A stretch of DNA of 64,000 nt from Solen grandis (lineage: Eukaryota; Mollusca; Bivalvia; Adapedonta; Solenidae): positions 2,092,070 through 2,156,069 of the forward strand of contig CM037792.1 of the NCBI GenBank assembly GCA_021229015.1, read 5' to 3'. Made by a program: the position numbers and the translations under genes. The notes beneath the pieces are model-generated. The model searched no databases and was not told the DNA's origin. It was given only the letters and a program-made list of their open reading frames with translations. Below are positions 51,801 through 62,414 of the stretch, one piece after another. Positions within the stretch are counted from its first letter, which is position 1. Every line of letters begins with the position of its first letter.

Positions 51801-54800
51801 CCCCTTGGAAAATATTTTTTCTAGGAGGACGGAGATGCATTCTGAGGGGCATCTGAGGGAAATTTGGTAGATTGTTTTCAGTTTCGACAAGATTCCTTTC
51901 CCACGACCCTTTTATCATTGAAAAAGGGGGGGGGGATGTCAACGCTTGGAGGTTGTTGCAGTAGGCGGGCAGTTAACCTATTATTGCTCTTAGGAGGGAC
52001 CAGTACTAGACTCACATCCTCCGTAAAATATCTCGCCTACAAAACCATGGTAGGTAGCCGCCGGGGCTTGAACTCACAGCCCGCTAATTCAATATATAGA
52101 TCGTGAAAATATTTTTCTATATGATTTATAGTGACATTAATACGATTTTTATGGCACTGGCTGCAAAACTAGGTTGCGAGTTCTAATCCAGCTTGGGGAC
52201 CCTTTTGTTATATGTATTTAAACTTGTTAATAATGTCAAAAAATGAAAGTAAAATGTATGTTCAGCAATACTAAAGACGTTTGCCTGATTCAGATTAAAG
52301 CAGACACAATTCCGTTGCCATTATGACAGCGTAGATAAGTGACAGTGGATGCTCTCTCAGCAAGGGTCGGTTTGGGTGACTTGTAATTGGCTAACTTTAT
52401 TTCAGTAAGGGATTTCCATTTACCCAATCAAGACAATTTCAGTCATCAGAAAATTGTATTATCAGGCGGGGTTGGGGGTGGGGGGTGTTACTTGAGCCCT
52501 CTAAGCCGCCCGGTGACTCTGGGAATTAATTACGAAAAGTACGAACAGTATGTAAATCGAAGAGATGTGCTCGTATATAACATTTTTCGTGTTGTTCATT
52601 ATTTTTAAATATTCATCTTTGTAAGCCTGAGCTCATTTTAATATCTGAAATGTTTGGCCTGCACTTACAAAAGCAATGGAAAGTATTATGTACAACGCAA
52701 TTATGTCTTTAAGCAGTGGATCTACTATCAATTTCAAACAATTTGTTTAAAAGAAATATTTTTTTCGAATTTGGAAAACAGCCACAGTTTCGTACTTCAT
52801 TTTGCGGATTCTTCCCGAACAGTAGTATAAAGTGACTTATTATAGGTACGCCACCTTTTCTGTGGAAAACGAAATTTCTGTATAAACTGCTCGAACTCCG
52901 AACTAGCGACAGCGAGTTCAGGTGACCAACTACAGTTCTACTCGAGTTATAGAGTGCCTCGGGTGCGGGGGTCGTGGGTTCGATCCCTGGTCGCAACAAA
53001 CCAAAGTCGCAAAATAAACACAAGTACTGTTAAAGCTCCTTTGCTTGGCGCTCACCATATAAGGGTAGTTGCAGGACTGGCTGGCCCAGTGTCAGGATAA
53101 TGTGACTGGGTGTGGTATCATGCCACATGTCCACGGCGTGATACTGCAAAGTGGCAGCACTATATCTTTCTCAAGTAGACATCGTCTCCAAATGACTGAA
53201 ATACTGTCCGTGGGACGTTAAACCCAATAAACAACACTCGAGTAAACTCATATTGATGACGTAATAAAATGTACTCTAGTTAGCAATCAACTGAACGCAT
53301 GAGGTTTGCCCCTTGTGACGATATTAGTAAATAGACATATGATTAAAACAATAGATCTTTTTATGACTTTTTTCAAGCTTGGGCTTGAATAAAGTAGCTG
53401 CCAGTTTACAGGCTTTTTTAAAGACAGGATATCATAGATATTTATAATTTTCTATACATTCGCCTAGATGCTTTCCGTCCGCCATATTGCTTTCTAGTCT
53501 ACCCACCTACCTCACTAGGTTGAACTCGCGTAACCCTACATAGTTCGTAGGGTAAAAACCCCGCACGTTTTATTGCAACTCTGGTAACTCTAGTTAGCTC
53601 TAGCAGGTAAACTGAACTCGCTCCAGGTCAAACCGGCATAGCGCCCTCCAACGTCATAATGCTAGGTGCACATTTTGACATTTGTCATTCTGCTTGCGTA
53701 CATGTGTTATTTTGCTTAGCTACATGTGTCATTCATCAATTCGTTAAACCGACGAAATAAATTTTAATACGAATGCGCAAACTGGACTGTCCAGCTATAG
53801 ACAGTGCTATACGGTGATGAAATGGAAATAAAAGTAGACGTACTTTCAGTTGTTTATTAAGATGTGAATGAATAATGAATGTTTAATGTAAAAAACAAAT
53901 AACGCAGACGACGATTACACCGTATTGTACAAGTCAAAATGATGCAAGTTACTTAGACAAATGAAGCAATAAACATGTCAAAAGGCAAAATGTATTTTTT
54001 GCCCGAATTCTGTTCCATAAAAATAACTTAGTTTGTGTGGTAGTAAATGCTTTGTATATCAAATAGATTGAATAAATTCCATAAACATAAACAATGGCAT
54101 AATGGGGACATAGAATATTTTTTTAATCACGTGCGCACGCGATAGCTACTGCGTCCATTCTACTATTGCATCGGCACGCGATAGCTACCTCGTGCGAACG
54201 CGGTGGTTATCGCGTTCACGCGCAGTAGTTATCACGTGGACACACGATAGAGAAGAAACTTCAATGTTCCTTTCTGTCACCTTAAATATATATTATGGTT
54301 GACTAACCAGTTTTCGGGGTATAACAAGTTTTCGGGGTATTTTACTTTTACACCGTTTGCGCGTGAGAACGTGATATGACGAGTTGTTTTCGCTGTCCCA
54401 TATGATCAAAACAAATGTCAACCATGCTCTAATATTCAAATTAAGACATCATGTGACTTCTTGTGTAAATTCTGGACAATGTTTAAGATGCACGTCCACT
54501 TCATTAAAATCTTGAACTCGTATTTGATTAGCTATTTTGTAGATCAAACTCATCTGAATTAATTAAATTGACATATTTTCAAACAAAAATCCATTTATAT
54601 TTTTTATTTAAGTTAATACAACTTATAAGTTTAGTATTTTGCGCAGTCAGCAAACTAAATGTTATCAATTACCCGGATAATAAGTCACATGATGGCTTAA
54701 TTTGAATTAAAAAAAATGGCGGATATTTGTTATGAATTTTAAGGGGTTGGAAAATAGCTTGTGCGAGAAGCTTTTTAAGGTGTGTAAAGTATATGTTTTG

Positions 54801-57800
54801 TGATGAATATGTGTAAAAATGTTTTAATTATCCATATGTGTCATCAATGGTAACTGTCATTAAGTTTAAAATGAAAAAAAAAAGATCGTCGAAGGGGGTG
54901 GGTGTAAGGTCAGCAGTTTTCCCGGATAAAGTTGCAAATTTTTCCGACCGTGGATGCTAATCAGAAAAAAACCCAAATCAGCAGCTCAGACGAAATAAAG
55001 GCTCTATAAATATCAAATAATAACAGCATTAATTCCCTGAAATGGAATTTTGATGCATATTTAACTAACAGAGTATGTTGAGCTTAATTTGAAAATACCC
55101 CCGAAAACTTGTTAGTAAATTTTTATGTCATCAACGTTGACCTACATTGGAATGAACGCTGCTCTGTTTTGATCGAGATGAATTTAAGATCGCAAATGTG
55201 TACAGGAAGTGGCAAAATTTATTGGTGCACCCCTTTATTCTAATTAAATGAAAATTTTAATGATATTTCATATGCAAATATGGATCGATCTCGTTAGTAC
55301 CCCGAAAACTTGTTAGACCATCATATAAAACATTATGTCTAAAATGTTTTGTTTTCGTTTAAAATTAGAAAATGAACCAAAGAAAATATACATTATTTAC
55401 TTCAAGTTTTTATATATTTATTCGGTTTAGTTTGAAATAACAATTACTAATGAGTGTTTAGATTGGGAGATAAAATTTCAAATTTCGAGACAGTTTCGCT
55501 CTTCTTTGTGGAAAGACAGTTAACAGTTAACGACTTTCTTTTTATTTACGCTCTCCATGACAACAAGGCTCGTCCTTGTCTAACCCCCAGGGGACCGCGA
55601 AACGAGAGGAAATCTTCAGAATTAATTAACCGGGCTAGAGGCCTTTTACAGTCGACCAGACGATACAATTAACTAATCAGTTCTTCAATGAATATGGCTG
55701 CGAACTCCACAGACATGGGTGTTGTAATAATTGTCTCCTTCCTTCCAAAGAAACCAGCTTTCATTTGTCATCAGTTTTGGAGCGTATGGTGTGAAATTGT
55801 GAATGAGCTTGTCCGGAATCTCAAGATGTAGCTTTTGTTATCAATGAATAAGATGTTTCCGGTTTCTGTTTCTTAGTCGAATCGAATATATTCCATGTCG
55901 GTATTAAAGAATATTCAAATCGTAACGTAAACGATACTTCAGCTGCCTTCCCTTTTCTTATTGTTGATGTTTTTTACCTTGTCTATGATTTTTTATTCAC
56001 GGGTGAGAACGGTATATTTATTTGAAACACAGTAGGTCGTTCTTAATGAATTTTGGTTATATATTAAATTGAAAAAAGAAGTTAGGTAAAAACTTAATTT
56101 TCAGTCCTCGAAGGCGTAAATGGTACGCACACATTAGTGTGACCTACTTATTTAGTAAATGAATATACATGTACTTATAAACGTTAAGTAAGTCTTTTCT
56201 AAAATTTGAATATTTAATACACAAACATTTTAATTTAATTATATATATGACAATTTATGTGAACAAAATACTAAATTTTAGCAATCTGAAGCTTATTTAT
56301 GGCAGATATACTGATGTCAAGATAACAATATACCATTTATTAAACAAAATAATGCTAACTTTGTTAATTTAGCTCAGTTTTCACTAGATTAAGGGTAAGG
56401 AAAAAATCCGCAAGAGCTCGATAATGTCCGTATTTCTAAAATTTCTCAGCTCAAGTCAGAACTTTGAAAAAGTAAAAATTGCTTATTTATTGACATAGAT
56501 GGATCTTTTTTCATTAGGTGTACTGAAAATGGTCATCGATATAGAATTTAAGGTATTAGCACCATAATAGCCTTATTGCATATATTGCTACTGGATGGTA
56601 ATATTCCTATGAAACTTTGACACTATGAAGATATTACAAAATGATAAAAAATCAACTTTCATCTAATTTGGGGGAGATAATCTGTATTTTAAGTAAATAT
56701 TGAAGCCTATGGAAAAAGTACATTTTCTGTGAATATTAAAAATTGAATTTGATTTATGAGAAAAACTCACAGTAGAACGATGCATTATATGATTCTGTTT
56801 CAAATTTCATGAAATAAAATCTAAACTTTACTGTAGAAAAATGGAGAAAGTCACTTTTTTAGTTTTCAGGGGAGATAATGTATGACAGCAAAATTATCGA
56901 GGGGAGGTAATAAAAGAAGTTCTGTAACATGTCATTAGGCGTCAATTTGCCCCTAAAATTTCCATTGTTTGACATTTTAAAAGCTTATATTGTACACTTA
57001 TATGCATGGCTTTGATGGAATTGATGGCTATTAGGGTTCCAAATAGGGTTCCAAAAACTTAAAATAAATCAGATGTTTTGTGATGCACTTGGTTCTAATT
57101 CATCAATGTCAGAGCCCGTATTTTAGAATCAGACTTAAGCTTCAAAAAACAGTAAAAGTCCTGAGAGAAATCCAACATATATATTATATAAAAAAAATAC
57201 TGCAAAAGGAGGTGCAAGTAATTATAATATGATCCCCTCCCCACAAAAAACAAACAAACAAACAACAACAACAAAAAAAAACACGGAGGCAGGACCAAAC
57301 TCCGGCGCAGTGTATTGGCTCAATCATGACAGAGTTACCACGTAATCATTGTGTGTACCAAAGGTCACGCTGTTTGTTACCTGTGATTAAGTTGAATCTC
57401 AGCTATTTTTCAACTCACTGTGTCAGAGATCTGCGTTGGAGATTGAGACAGGGCATTACATGAAATAGATAATAGGAATTGTCAGCCGGCAAATGGGCCA
57501 ACTGGGGCGCTTATTAATCAAGATAACGTTAAAGTAATTAATTTCCTCTTATGTACTTCATGAATTTACGGAGCCCCAGTACTATCTGATAAGGAGTCTC
57601 TTAAGATGTCAATACATATTATTAGAAACACTAAACTATTTGCAGAAGTTGTAAAGATCACTTCAAATTTGCGCTTCTCGTGACTTTGTCTGAAATATAT
57701 CATGCTGATGAATGAGGACCCTGGACTTCGAGTCAAATATTTGTCATTGAAAAGAAATATGCTTATATTGAGTAGAATAATTGTAAATAACAATAATATT

Positions 57801-58635
57801 GTAAGTTTCATATTATGCAAAGGATGTAGAATATCAACGGAGGAAACTAGAGTTGTATCGCGATATCTCGAGCACGGTGACCACTAAATATGATAGCACA
57901 ATTAAAGATCGTGCAATTTTTCATCAAGCACTGCAACTGTAGACGTGTTCACAGCAATTTGTGAAAATACATTATCATAGTTCTTTAATCAATCTCTTTT
58001 TTTGAAAATATACACAATGCATTTAACAATAAATTTATGTAAATCAAATACAGAAATAAAAAAAATCATTACAACCTGCAGTAAAGATCGATTGCAATTT
58101 TCATGACAATGTCAATTTTATAAAGAGTCATTTGAAATTGCTAAGTTGTCATGACAACGCAAATAAAGCTAAACTGATTTAAAAAGAGTTAGTCATGTGA
58201 TCTACAAAAGAAAACAATACTCATAAGAAAGCAAACAATTTGTGATGAAATTTAATTTTGAGAAGAGCAATATTGACGAAAATTAAAACACCCTTACTTG
58301 GTACTTTTCGACAATATATCTGCAATCAGAGCAGTTGTGAAGGCTTTTGTTAAAGATCCGATGCAGAACTTGGTGTGCTCCCTTGCCTTCACCTGTTGTT
58401 CTATATTGGCATGTCCGTAACCCCGAGAAAATAACACTTTATCGTCTTTCACAAGTGAAATGGCCAAAGCTGGCAGGTCACGACATTTTAGAGTGTGCTT
58501 AATAAATTTGTCCAGCTCGTGGTGCTTGGCCTTGTGGCCATTATTTTCTTCCCTGTTCGCGATGGAACCTCCGGAAAATATCACCATCAGCTCCAGCACA
58601 ACCCACGCGTTCTGAACAAGTTTCCCGAACTCCAT
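33212..58635 (-). CDS. Serine beta-lactamase-like protein (LACTB/gigasin-6-like), 3' end missing
   Basis: Four exons, 58635-58298, 38092-37913, 35002-34745 and 33465-33212, join in frame (every junction verified: phases 2,2,2, then a phase-1 exit) into about 343 residues. An N-terminal hydrophobic stretch (about residues 10-23) may be a signal peptide or anchor. The fold's nucleophile motif S94-L-T-K97 is intact, and Y190-S-N192 matches the Y-x-N motif of class C beta-lactamase/PBP-like proteins (Pfam PF00144 type). NVNLRDLLAHKVG resembles the family's NVTLRDLLSHRSG stretch. Family members are usually longer, so the C-terminal part with the third motif (H/K-x-G) is absent and should lie below 33212, perhaps in the gap. 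Eukaryotic relatives include LACTB and the oyster shell-matrix protein gigasin-6. Substrate and activity are unknown. The gene converges on the sarcoglycan gene. Confidence 0.85.
33789..34198. mobile_element. MITE with 9-bp target duplications, long copy
   Basis: Begins CAAACTCCACATAGTGATCT and ends with a near-complement, GATAACTGCGTGGAGATTT. It is flanked by the direct repeat GTCACATGC at 33780-33788 and 34199-34207. Nine-base duplications fit a Mutator-like source (inference). Confidence 0.8.
34745..35002 (-). CDS. Exon 3 of the beta-lactamase-like gene (contains YxN)
   Basis: Acceptor CATTTTAG and donor GTGAGTAAG. It contains RYSNYMYMLAGYVAEVIAG with the Y-S-N motif, and IFDKLGMHDTGF. 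Confidence 0.88.
37217..37335 (-). mobile_element. tRNA-like SINE with (TTTC)n tail
   Basis: On the minus strand: AGCTCAATTGGTAAGATCG (A-box-like), GTGAGTTCTAGTCCAGC (B-box-like), then a (TTTC)n run. It is a short tRNA-derived element, different from families 1 and 2. Confidence 0.5.
37913..38092 (-). CDS. Exon 2 of the beta-lactamase-like gene
   Basis: Acceptor TTTTTCAG and donor GTAAAA. It encodes ITWDTPIRDILGHTF, RDLLAHKVG and PANITRPDLVR, all typical of the metazoan family members. Phase 2 in and out. Confidence 0.87.
38721..38759 (+). repeat. (TC)n followed by a C run
   Basis: Eight TC units, a G, then 22 C, in intron 1 of the beta-lactamase-like gene. Confidence 0.93.
39608..39918. 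repeat. 125-bp perfect inverted repeat around an AT/ATT microsatellite
   Basis: The arm 39608-39732 (starts TGTATACGGGAAGAAATAAA) is the exact reverse complement of 39794-39918 as read by eye. The 61-base centre is (AT)n then (ATT)n. It could be a fold-back element, a recent inverted duplication or an assembly artefact. Confidence 0.9.
40386..40735 (+). repeat. Dispersed ~300-bp repeat, copy A
   Basis: Shares AACATATTTACAGTTTGTCA then CGTACGCCATA, TGACGCCACAACAAGCTCC and ATTTTATGTAATATAT with copies B and C, in the same order and orientation. Confidence 0.8.
40758..41065 (+). repeat. Dispersed ~300-bp repeat, copy B (tandem with A)
   Basis: Begins near GTAAGCGACGCGGTCC, contains AACATATTTACAGTTTGTCA, TATGGAACC and GACGCCGCAACAAGCTCCGC, and ends near ATTTTATGTATTATAT. 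Confidence 0.8.
41074..41203 (+). repeat. Two-copy ~64-bp tandem duplication
   Basis: ACAAAATACAAGCATTTC and ACAAAATACAAACATTTTC start the two units. Both contain an ACGATTAAA word and ACTGTAAAT. Confidence 0.65.
42116..42370 (-). mobile_element. SINE family 2, full copy with 12-bp target duplication
   Basis: On the minus strand a tRNA-like head (A box TGGCCGAGTGGTTA, B box GGGTTCGAATCCC) is followed by a body and a tail CTGAAATACTATCG...GGTAAACCCCAA. Direct repeats CAGAATTAAGAG lie at 42104-42115 and 42371-42382. It is inserted in the 3' untranslated part of the LINE. Confidence 0.88.
43368..43456. mobile_element. MITE with 9-bp target duplications, 89-base copy in the LINE
   Basis: Same ends as the 410-base copy at 33789, with the centre deleted. 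Target repeats CGCTCTACT and CGCTCCACT (43359-43367, 43457-43465; one mismatch). Removing the insertion with one repeat restores a typical SASRALGHLIAK stretch of the LINE protein. Confidence 0.82.
44700..44969. mobile_element. TTAA-flanked (piggyBac-like) MITE inserted in the LINE
   Basis: TTAA at both ends, with terminal inverted repeats CCCTTTCCCTCATA / TATGAGGGAAAGGG. The left terminus is tandemly duplicated (30 bases, 44704-44733 and 44734-44763). The centre is a long hairpin starting GCGAACAGCATAAAACC and closing with its complement. Removing the element with one TTAA restores the LINE reading frame. Confidence 0.88.
45147..45292 (+). repeat. (GTGA)n microsatellite, 146 bp
   Basis: About 36 uninterrupted GTGA units. 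Gives a false HSLT-repeat open frame on the minus strand. Confidence 0.95.
46790..47112 (+). repeat. Dispersed ~300-bp repeat, copy C
   Basis: Starts GGAATTTATCGCAAGCGACG, contains AACATATTTACAGTTTGTCA and CCTCCGCAACAAG, and ends near CACGATTCATTTTAA. A GCTGA triplication (46816-46830) is near the start. Confidence 0.78.
48715..49045 (-). repeat. Dispersed repeat, minus-strand copy
   Basis: Contains TTACCTATATCAGAGTTGCG and CAGGCGCTTTACTATAACAC, complements of the copy at 32548. Function unknown. Confidence 0.6.
50663..50822. mobile_element. Short element of the AAGCGGTCA family
   Basis: CACCTGTATTAAGCGGTCAA ... TTAGCGGCCATCTCTGTTAA ... CAGGATTGACT. Same order of motifs as the copy at 7113. 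Confidence 0.6.
51590..51880 (+). repeat. G-run-bearing tandem duplicate
   Basis: Two diverged units each start with a G run (14 G at 51597, 18 G at 51779), followed by GGGATGCAATCTGAG or GAGATGCATTCTGAG and TGAGGGAAAT. The G runs could form quadruplexes. Confidence 0.7.
52948..53235 (+). mobile_element. SINE family 1, slightly 5'-truncated, with 8-bp direct repeats
   Basis: Partial head with GGTCGTGGGTTCGATCCC-type B box (52970-52990), complete body, tail GGGACGTTAAACCCAATAAA. ACTCGAGT at 52940-52947 and 53236-53243 looks like a target duplication. Confidence 0.83.
54128..54250. repeat. CpG-rich cluster of ACGCGATAGCTAC-type words
   Basis: ACGCGATAGCTAC occurs at 54138 and 54177 with inverted variants (GTGGTTATCGCG, GTAGTTATCACG). 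It is GC-rich against the AT-rich surroundings and can fold on itself. Confidence 0.6.
54292..55326. mobile_element. ~1-kb non-coding element with doubled inverted termini
   Basis: Left end carries two copies of the AGTTTTCGGGGTAT motif (54310, 54328). The right side carries two complementary copies (CCGAAAACTTGTTAG near 55100 and 55303). The outer ends ATTATGGTTGACTAACCAG and TTAGACCATCATAT are near-complements. No open frame. Confidence 0.6.
55330..58297. other. Intron 1 DNA near exon 1 of the beta-lactamase-like gene
   Basis: AT-rich. Apart from a tRNA-like GGACCAAACTCC word near 57290 I see no element or exon. Confidence 0.5.
58298..58635 (-). CDS. Exon 1 of the beta-lactamase-like gene (contains SxxK)
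   Basis: The start codon at 58635 sits in AAAATGG context. Residues 1-112 include the N-terminal hydrophobic segment, VLFSRGYGHANIE and CIGSLTKAFT with the nucleophile serine 94. Donor GTAAGG, phase 2, opens an intron of about 20.2 kb. Confidence 0.87.
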
Positions 58636-59984
58636 TTTGCAACCAAATCTCTCTTAATTTAACCACTTTTCCATGGACAGAACAATAACCTAAGATTAAA
58701 CGTCTACGAACAATTACAAGATCTCGGTAGTGATTGCAGTGTCATTCTACTTTGCTTAATTGAAAACCATTAGGAACGCCCTCCACAGGGGGCAACGCTA
58801 GTGCCTGCCCAATACCCGCTGTGCCGCTACATGTCTAGAAAGTCGATCTGGACTTAGCGGCGCAATTAATCGTGGTCCAACTGTAGCTCTTATAAATTCC
58901 ATAACAATTATCCCCGCTTTAGTGTTTGCTTCCAGCACGAGCTGATGTCGAGTGCCGAGTAAGTCTACATCCGAACGACAGCACGTGGGGGTTTAATTAA
59001 AGTAAATCCCGTGTCTGCGCGAGGAGATCTTCTGTGGTATTCCGTTGTAATCAGGAACAGCGTGCCGAGTTTATTATCCGCTGCCACTTGATGATTACTC
59101 GGGTGTTTAAATCTTCCGGTATCACAACTAAAGTCCAATTTCCAAACCGCAAATGTTTTCATTTATTTGATGCTTTCCTGGAATTTAAGTCGGAGACAGA
59201 CCACAGTATCACATCTACAGAATTTTGCTAACTAAACGTTTTCCTAACACACATTTTTATATAATTCGCCAGAAAAAAATCCTTCCGTTCGCCCAAAACC
59301 ACAACCATTCCATATTTTAATTAGGCGAAGAAAAATATAAACTGTTTATTTCCACCAACATCTCCGAAAAAAAAATTTGGTGGGTAGTTCTACTAAACTT
59401 TTGTTTCTATTTTATTTATTTTTTTGCTTTTTACCTTTAGTCATTTCTTTTTACAAGAAGTGACGAAAAACAGTATTTTTTCAACCGTAATAGCCCGATT
59501 GCAAAGAAACTAGTTTAAGATCGGTAAATAAAAAATATAGAGTTGGTCGGCTCAGTGGAAACAAATACCTTTATTATATATTTCTCTCATTATTTCGTTT
59601 ACATTTTTTCGGACGAACACAAACACAATGCATTTGCTTTCTTTTTCCAGCGGCTTGAGGTTATAACTGCATTTATTGTCTAGGAAGCTCAAGTAATTGC
59701 AGTTAATTTTTACGGAGATCGGCAGCCGTGTTGCAAGCATGGTCCCGCAGTATAACGTATACCCTGTGATTAGACCAACTTCTTTTTATTAAACTATCTG
59801 TCACTATGGTTATCTCACAATTCATCAAGGTGCCCGAACCGTCCAATTACCGATTTGTTACACGTAAATTACACAACTGCAAGTTTTCTCTATTGTAGGT
59901 CTTTCTAAGGCCTTTATGAAGTCTAGATGTCTAGCGTCAGGGGAAAAATCTAGCGTCAACAAAGGAAGAGGAAATCAAAGCGTC

Positions 59985-60272
59985 CAATGAACTGTGAGAC
60001 TGCCAGCGGGGTTATCATTAAATAGTGGTAAGCAAGTCTTACACTCTGTATTGAAGTAGATCTATTGGATTCACTCCAATGAATCAAGCTGGTGTGCGTT
60101 TTGTATTCCTTGGACGAATTTGCTGGGATGTCTTCGATATATTTACAGGAATGAGAGCGAAAACCAGCTTGATTCACATGAGTGAACCCTATAGATTCAC
60201 CTCAATACAGTGTCAGTCTCGCGTACTGCTATTCATTATTACCCCGTCGGCAGTCTCATAGCGCCTTGAAGG
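59985..60272. mobile_element. Fold-back element with ~120-bp diverged arms
   Basis: Left GTGAGACTGCCAGCGGGGTT ... TGAATCAAGCTGGT matches the complement of right ACCAGCTTGATTCA ... CCCCGTCGGCAGTCTCATAG. Both strands therefore show similar short open frames starting MNQAG, which are not genes. Confidence 0.78.
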
Positions 60273-60559
60273 ATAGATGGTCGGAGAGATGTTCCATTCA
60301 TAACTTGTATACGTAAGGAGGCCTTGACCTTACTTCGGCACTAGTGAACCTGATGCATTGAGGTGTCTAATGAGAAACACTACATTTTTTCAAGGGCAAA
60401 ATAACTATAAAAGAAAGATGCGTTGACAAAATAGAAGAGAAATATTTTTAAAAATATATTCGGCGTAGTTAAAAAAAAAAAACTAGAATTCGTATTTTCT
60501 CGATAAATCTAGGAGAGGTAAATATACTAGGCAGTGAAAAAAAGGACAAACATGTAACT

Positions 60560-60695
60560 GGAGCAATAAATAAATAAATTAATAAATAAATAAAATACAT
60601 ATAAATAAAAACTTCATGATATAGGATTCGAACCTAGGGCCTCTAGTATGTGGTTATTATGTAACATAGTAATACATTGCGACTAAGGACCATTT
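60560..60695 (-). mobile_element. tRNA-like SINE with AT-rich tail
   Basis: Minus strand has TAGGTTCGAATCCTATATCA, a B-box match, followed by a (TTTAT)-rich tail. The A-box region is degenerate. Confidence 0.45.
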
Positions 60696-62117
60696 AAGTT
60701 TTCTAGAATATAACATACACCGCTTCTTAGCGAAATATCATATTCCTAAGGTTTGATCAGCTCACATTTTTTTTCAACTGGGGTGTGTTCACATTTAAAT
60801 AGGAATAATAAATTGTTATCTGCCAGTTGATAATCATATAGAAAGATATGAACCCCGAAACTCCCATTTTAATGGAATATCCTTAAATAAGATATGCCGA
60901 CCAATGAAAAGGGTGTTTTTCTACTGCCTTCGATTTTTAACAGACGTTAACCAATATTTTATTGGTTAAGAAATTAGGTCAAAATCAATTTTAAACAGCT
61001 TACGCCGAAAAAAAAAGTTAATCGATATGTTTAATCGTCTATGCAACATTTGCATTGGATGGATAACCTACCGAAAGCGGAGTGAAACAGTTGAATCAGA
61101 TGTGTATCTTTCCATTCCTACACATGGATTGCGGCTTCATATATAACTACGACTTTCGCCGACAGTCTAAAAACACTCAGATACAAAAAAAGGAGTAGAA
61201 GAACGACAACTCAGCAGCAAAGCATCTGCGCATTACATTACAATTCCAATTACATGTAGTTTTTTCTCTAGCTGATATGCTTGAGATGAGTTGTCTCAAT
61301 ATACTTTGATGATGTAGATAAGAACAAAATATATGAGTGTAATAGATTGGCCCGGAGTTACGCAAGTGACGCATCCACAAGAATGTTCACTGTAACGTAG
61401 ATTGTAAATAAGTGGCCTGACTTAAGCTGTATCATGCCCCGATGACAATTAGCCTACTTACTGATGTTACCTTGTACATCCTACTGTGAAAAAATCATAG
61501 GAAAATCCGTGATAAACCGTACACAAGTATATGAATACATCTGTGAGTTGATTGACTAACAACGCAATTAAAATATATAGTTCCCTAAACCTATATTTTT
61601 GTCTCATGTTTTAGTTATTTTTTACGTTTGAATGAGTTGATTTGTTTATAAATACCAAATGATGCAGCCGATTTATTTATTTCCTGCATCATTACTTCCA
61701 ATATTTTCCTCCATATTGAAATTAGTCTGTCAATATGGCGGAACATGTTTTATTCGTAGATAATGGCCGAGGTGTTCCGATTGTTATAAATCAGACCCAT
61801 TTATTCAAGGCACATTTCCAGGGAAGATAAGAGGGTAAGGATTCACGCTGAGAAGTCAGAAACTAGTGTGCCATCCTGGCTGGGTGTAATTATCTTACTC
61901 TATTTGTGGGTCAAGTGGATATTAGCAAAAAGACGTATATGTTCCAAGTGACCATGTTCTTTAGAGATTCTGAAAAGAAGTGGGCCATTTTGCTGCTAAC
62001 ATTTCTGCCGCTGTTATTGATAATCACAGTGGATTTATAAATTATGATAGTACGTTCTGTAAGTTTTCTATCAATTTGTGTTATGGTATAAGAAAGTACT
62101 AGAAAACAGTAATGTAC

Positions 62118-62414
62118 CAGTCCTGGTGACCGAGTGGTTAGAGCGTCCATCCCGGAAACTGGAAGTCGTGGGTTCGATCCCCGACCCCGATATACCAAAG
62201 TCGTAAAAATAGTTCTGGTGTATCTCCCTTGCTATAAATGTAGTTCTAGAACTGGTTGGCCCGGTGTCAGGATAATGTGACCTGAGCGTGATACCATGCT
62301 ATCTGTCTACGGTGTGATATTGTAGTGTGGCAGCACTATATCTGTCTCAAGTAGACATAGTCTCCAAAAGACTGAAATAAGGCCGGCGGGACGTTAAACC
62401 AATAAACAAACAAG
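62118..62414 (+). mobile_element. SINE family 1, full copy
   Basis: Head TGACCGAGTGGTTAGAGCGT, B box GTGGGTTCGATCCCC, body and tail GGCGGGACGTTAAACC with AATAAACAAAC. No clear target duplication found by eye. Confidence 0.85.

Noticed and set aside
59956..60261. Two opposed frames both starting MNQAG
   Set aside because: Explained by the inverted arms of a fold-back element.
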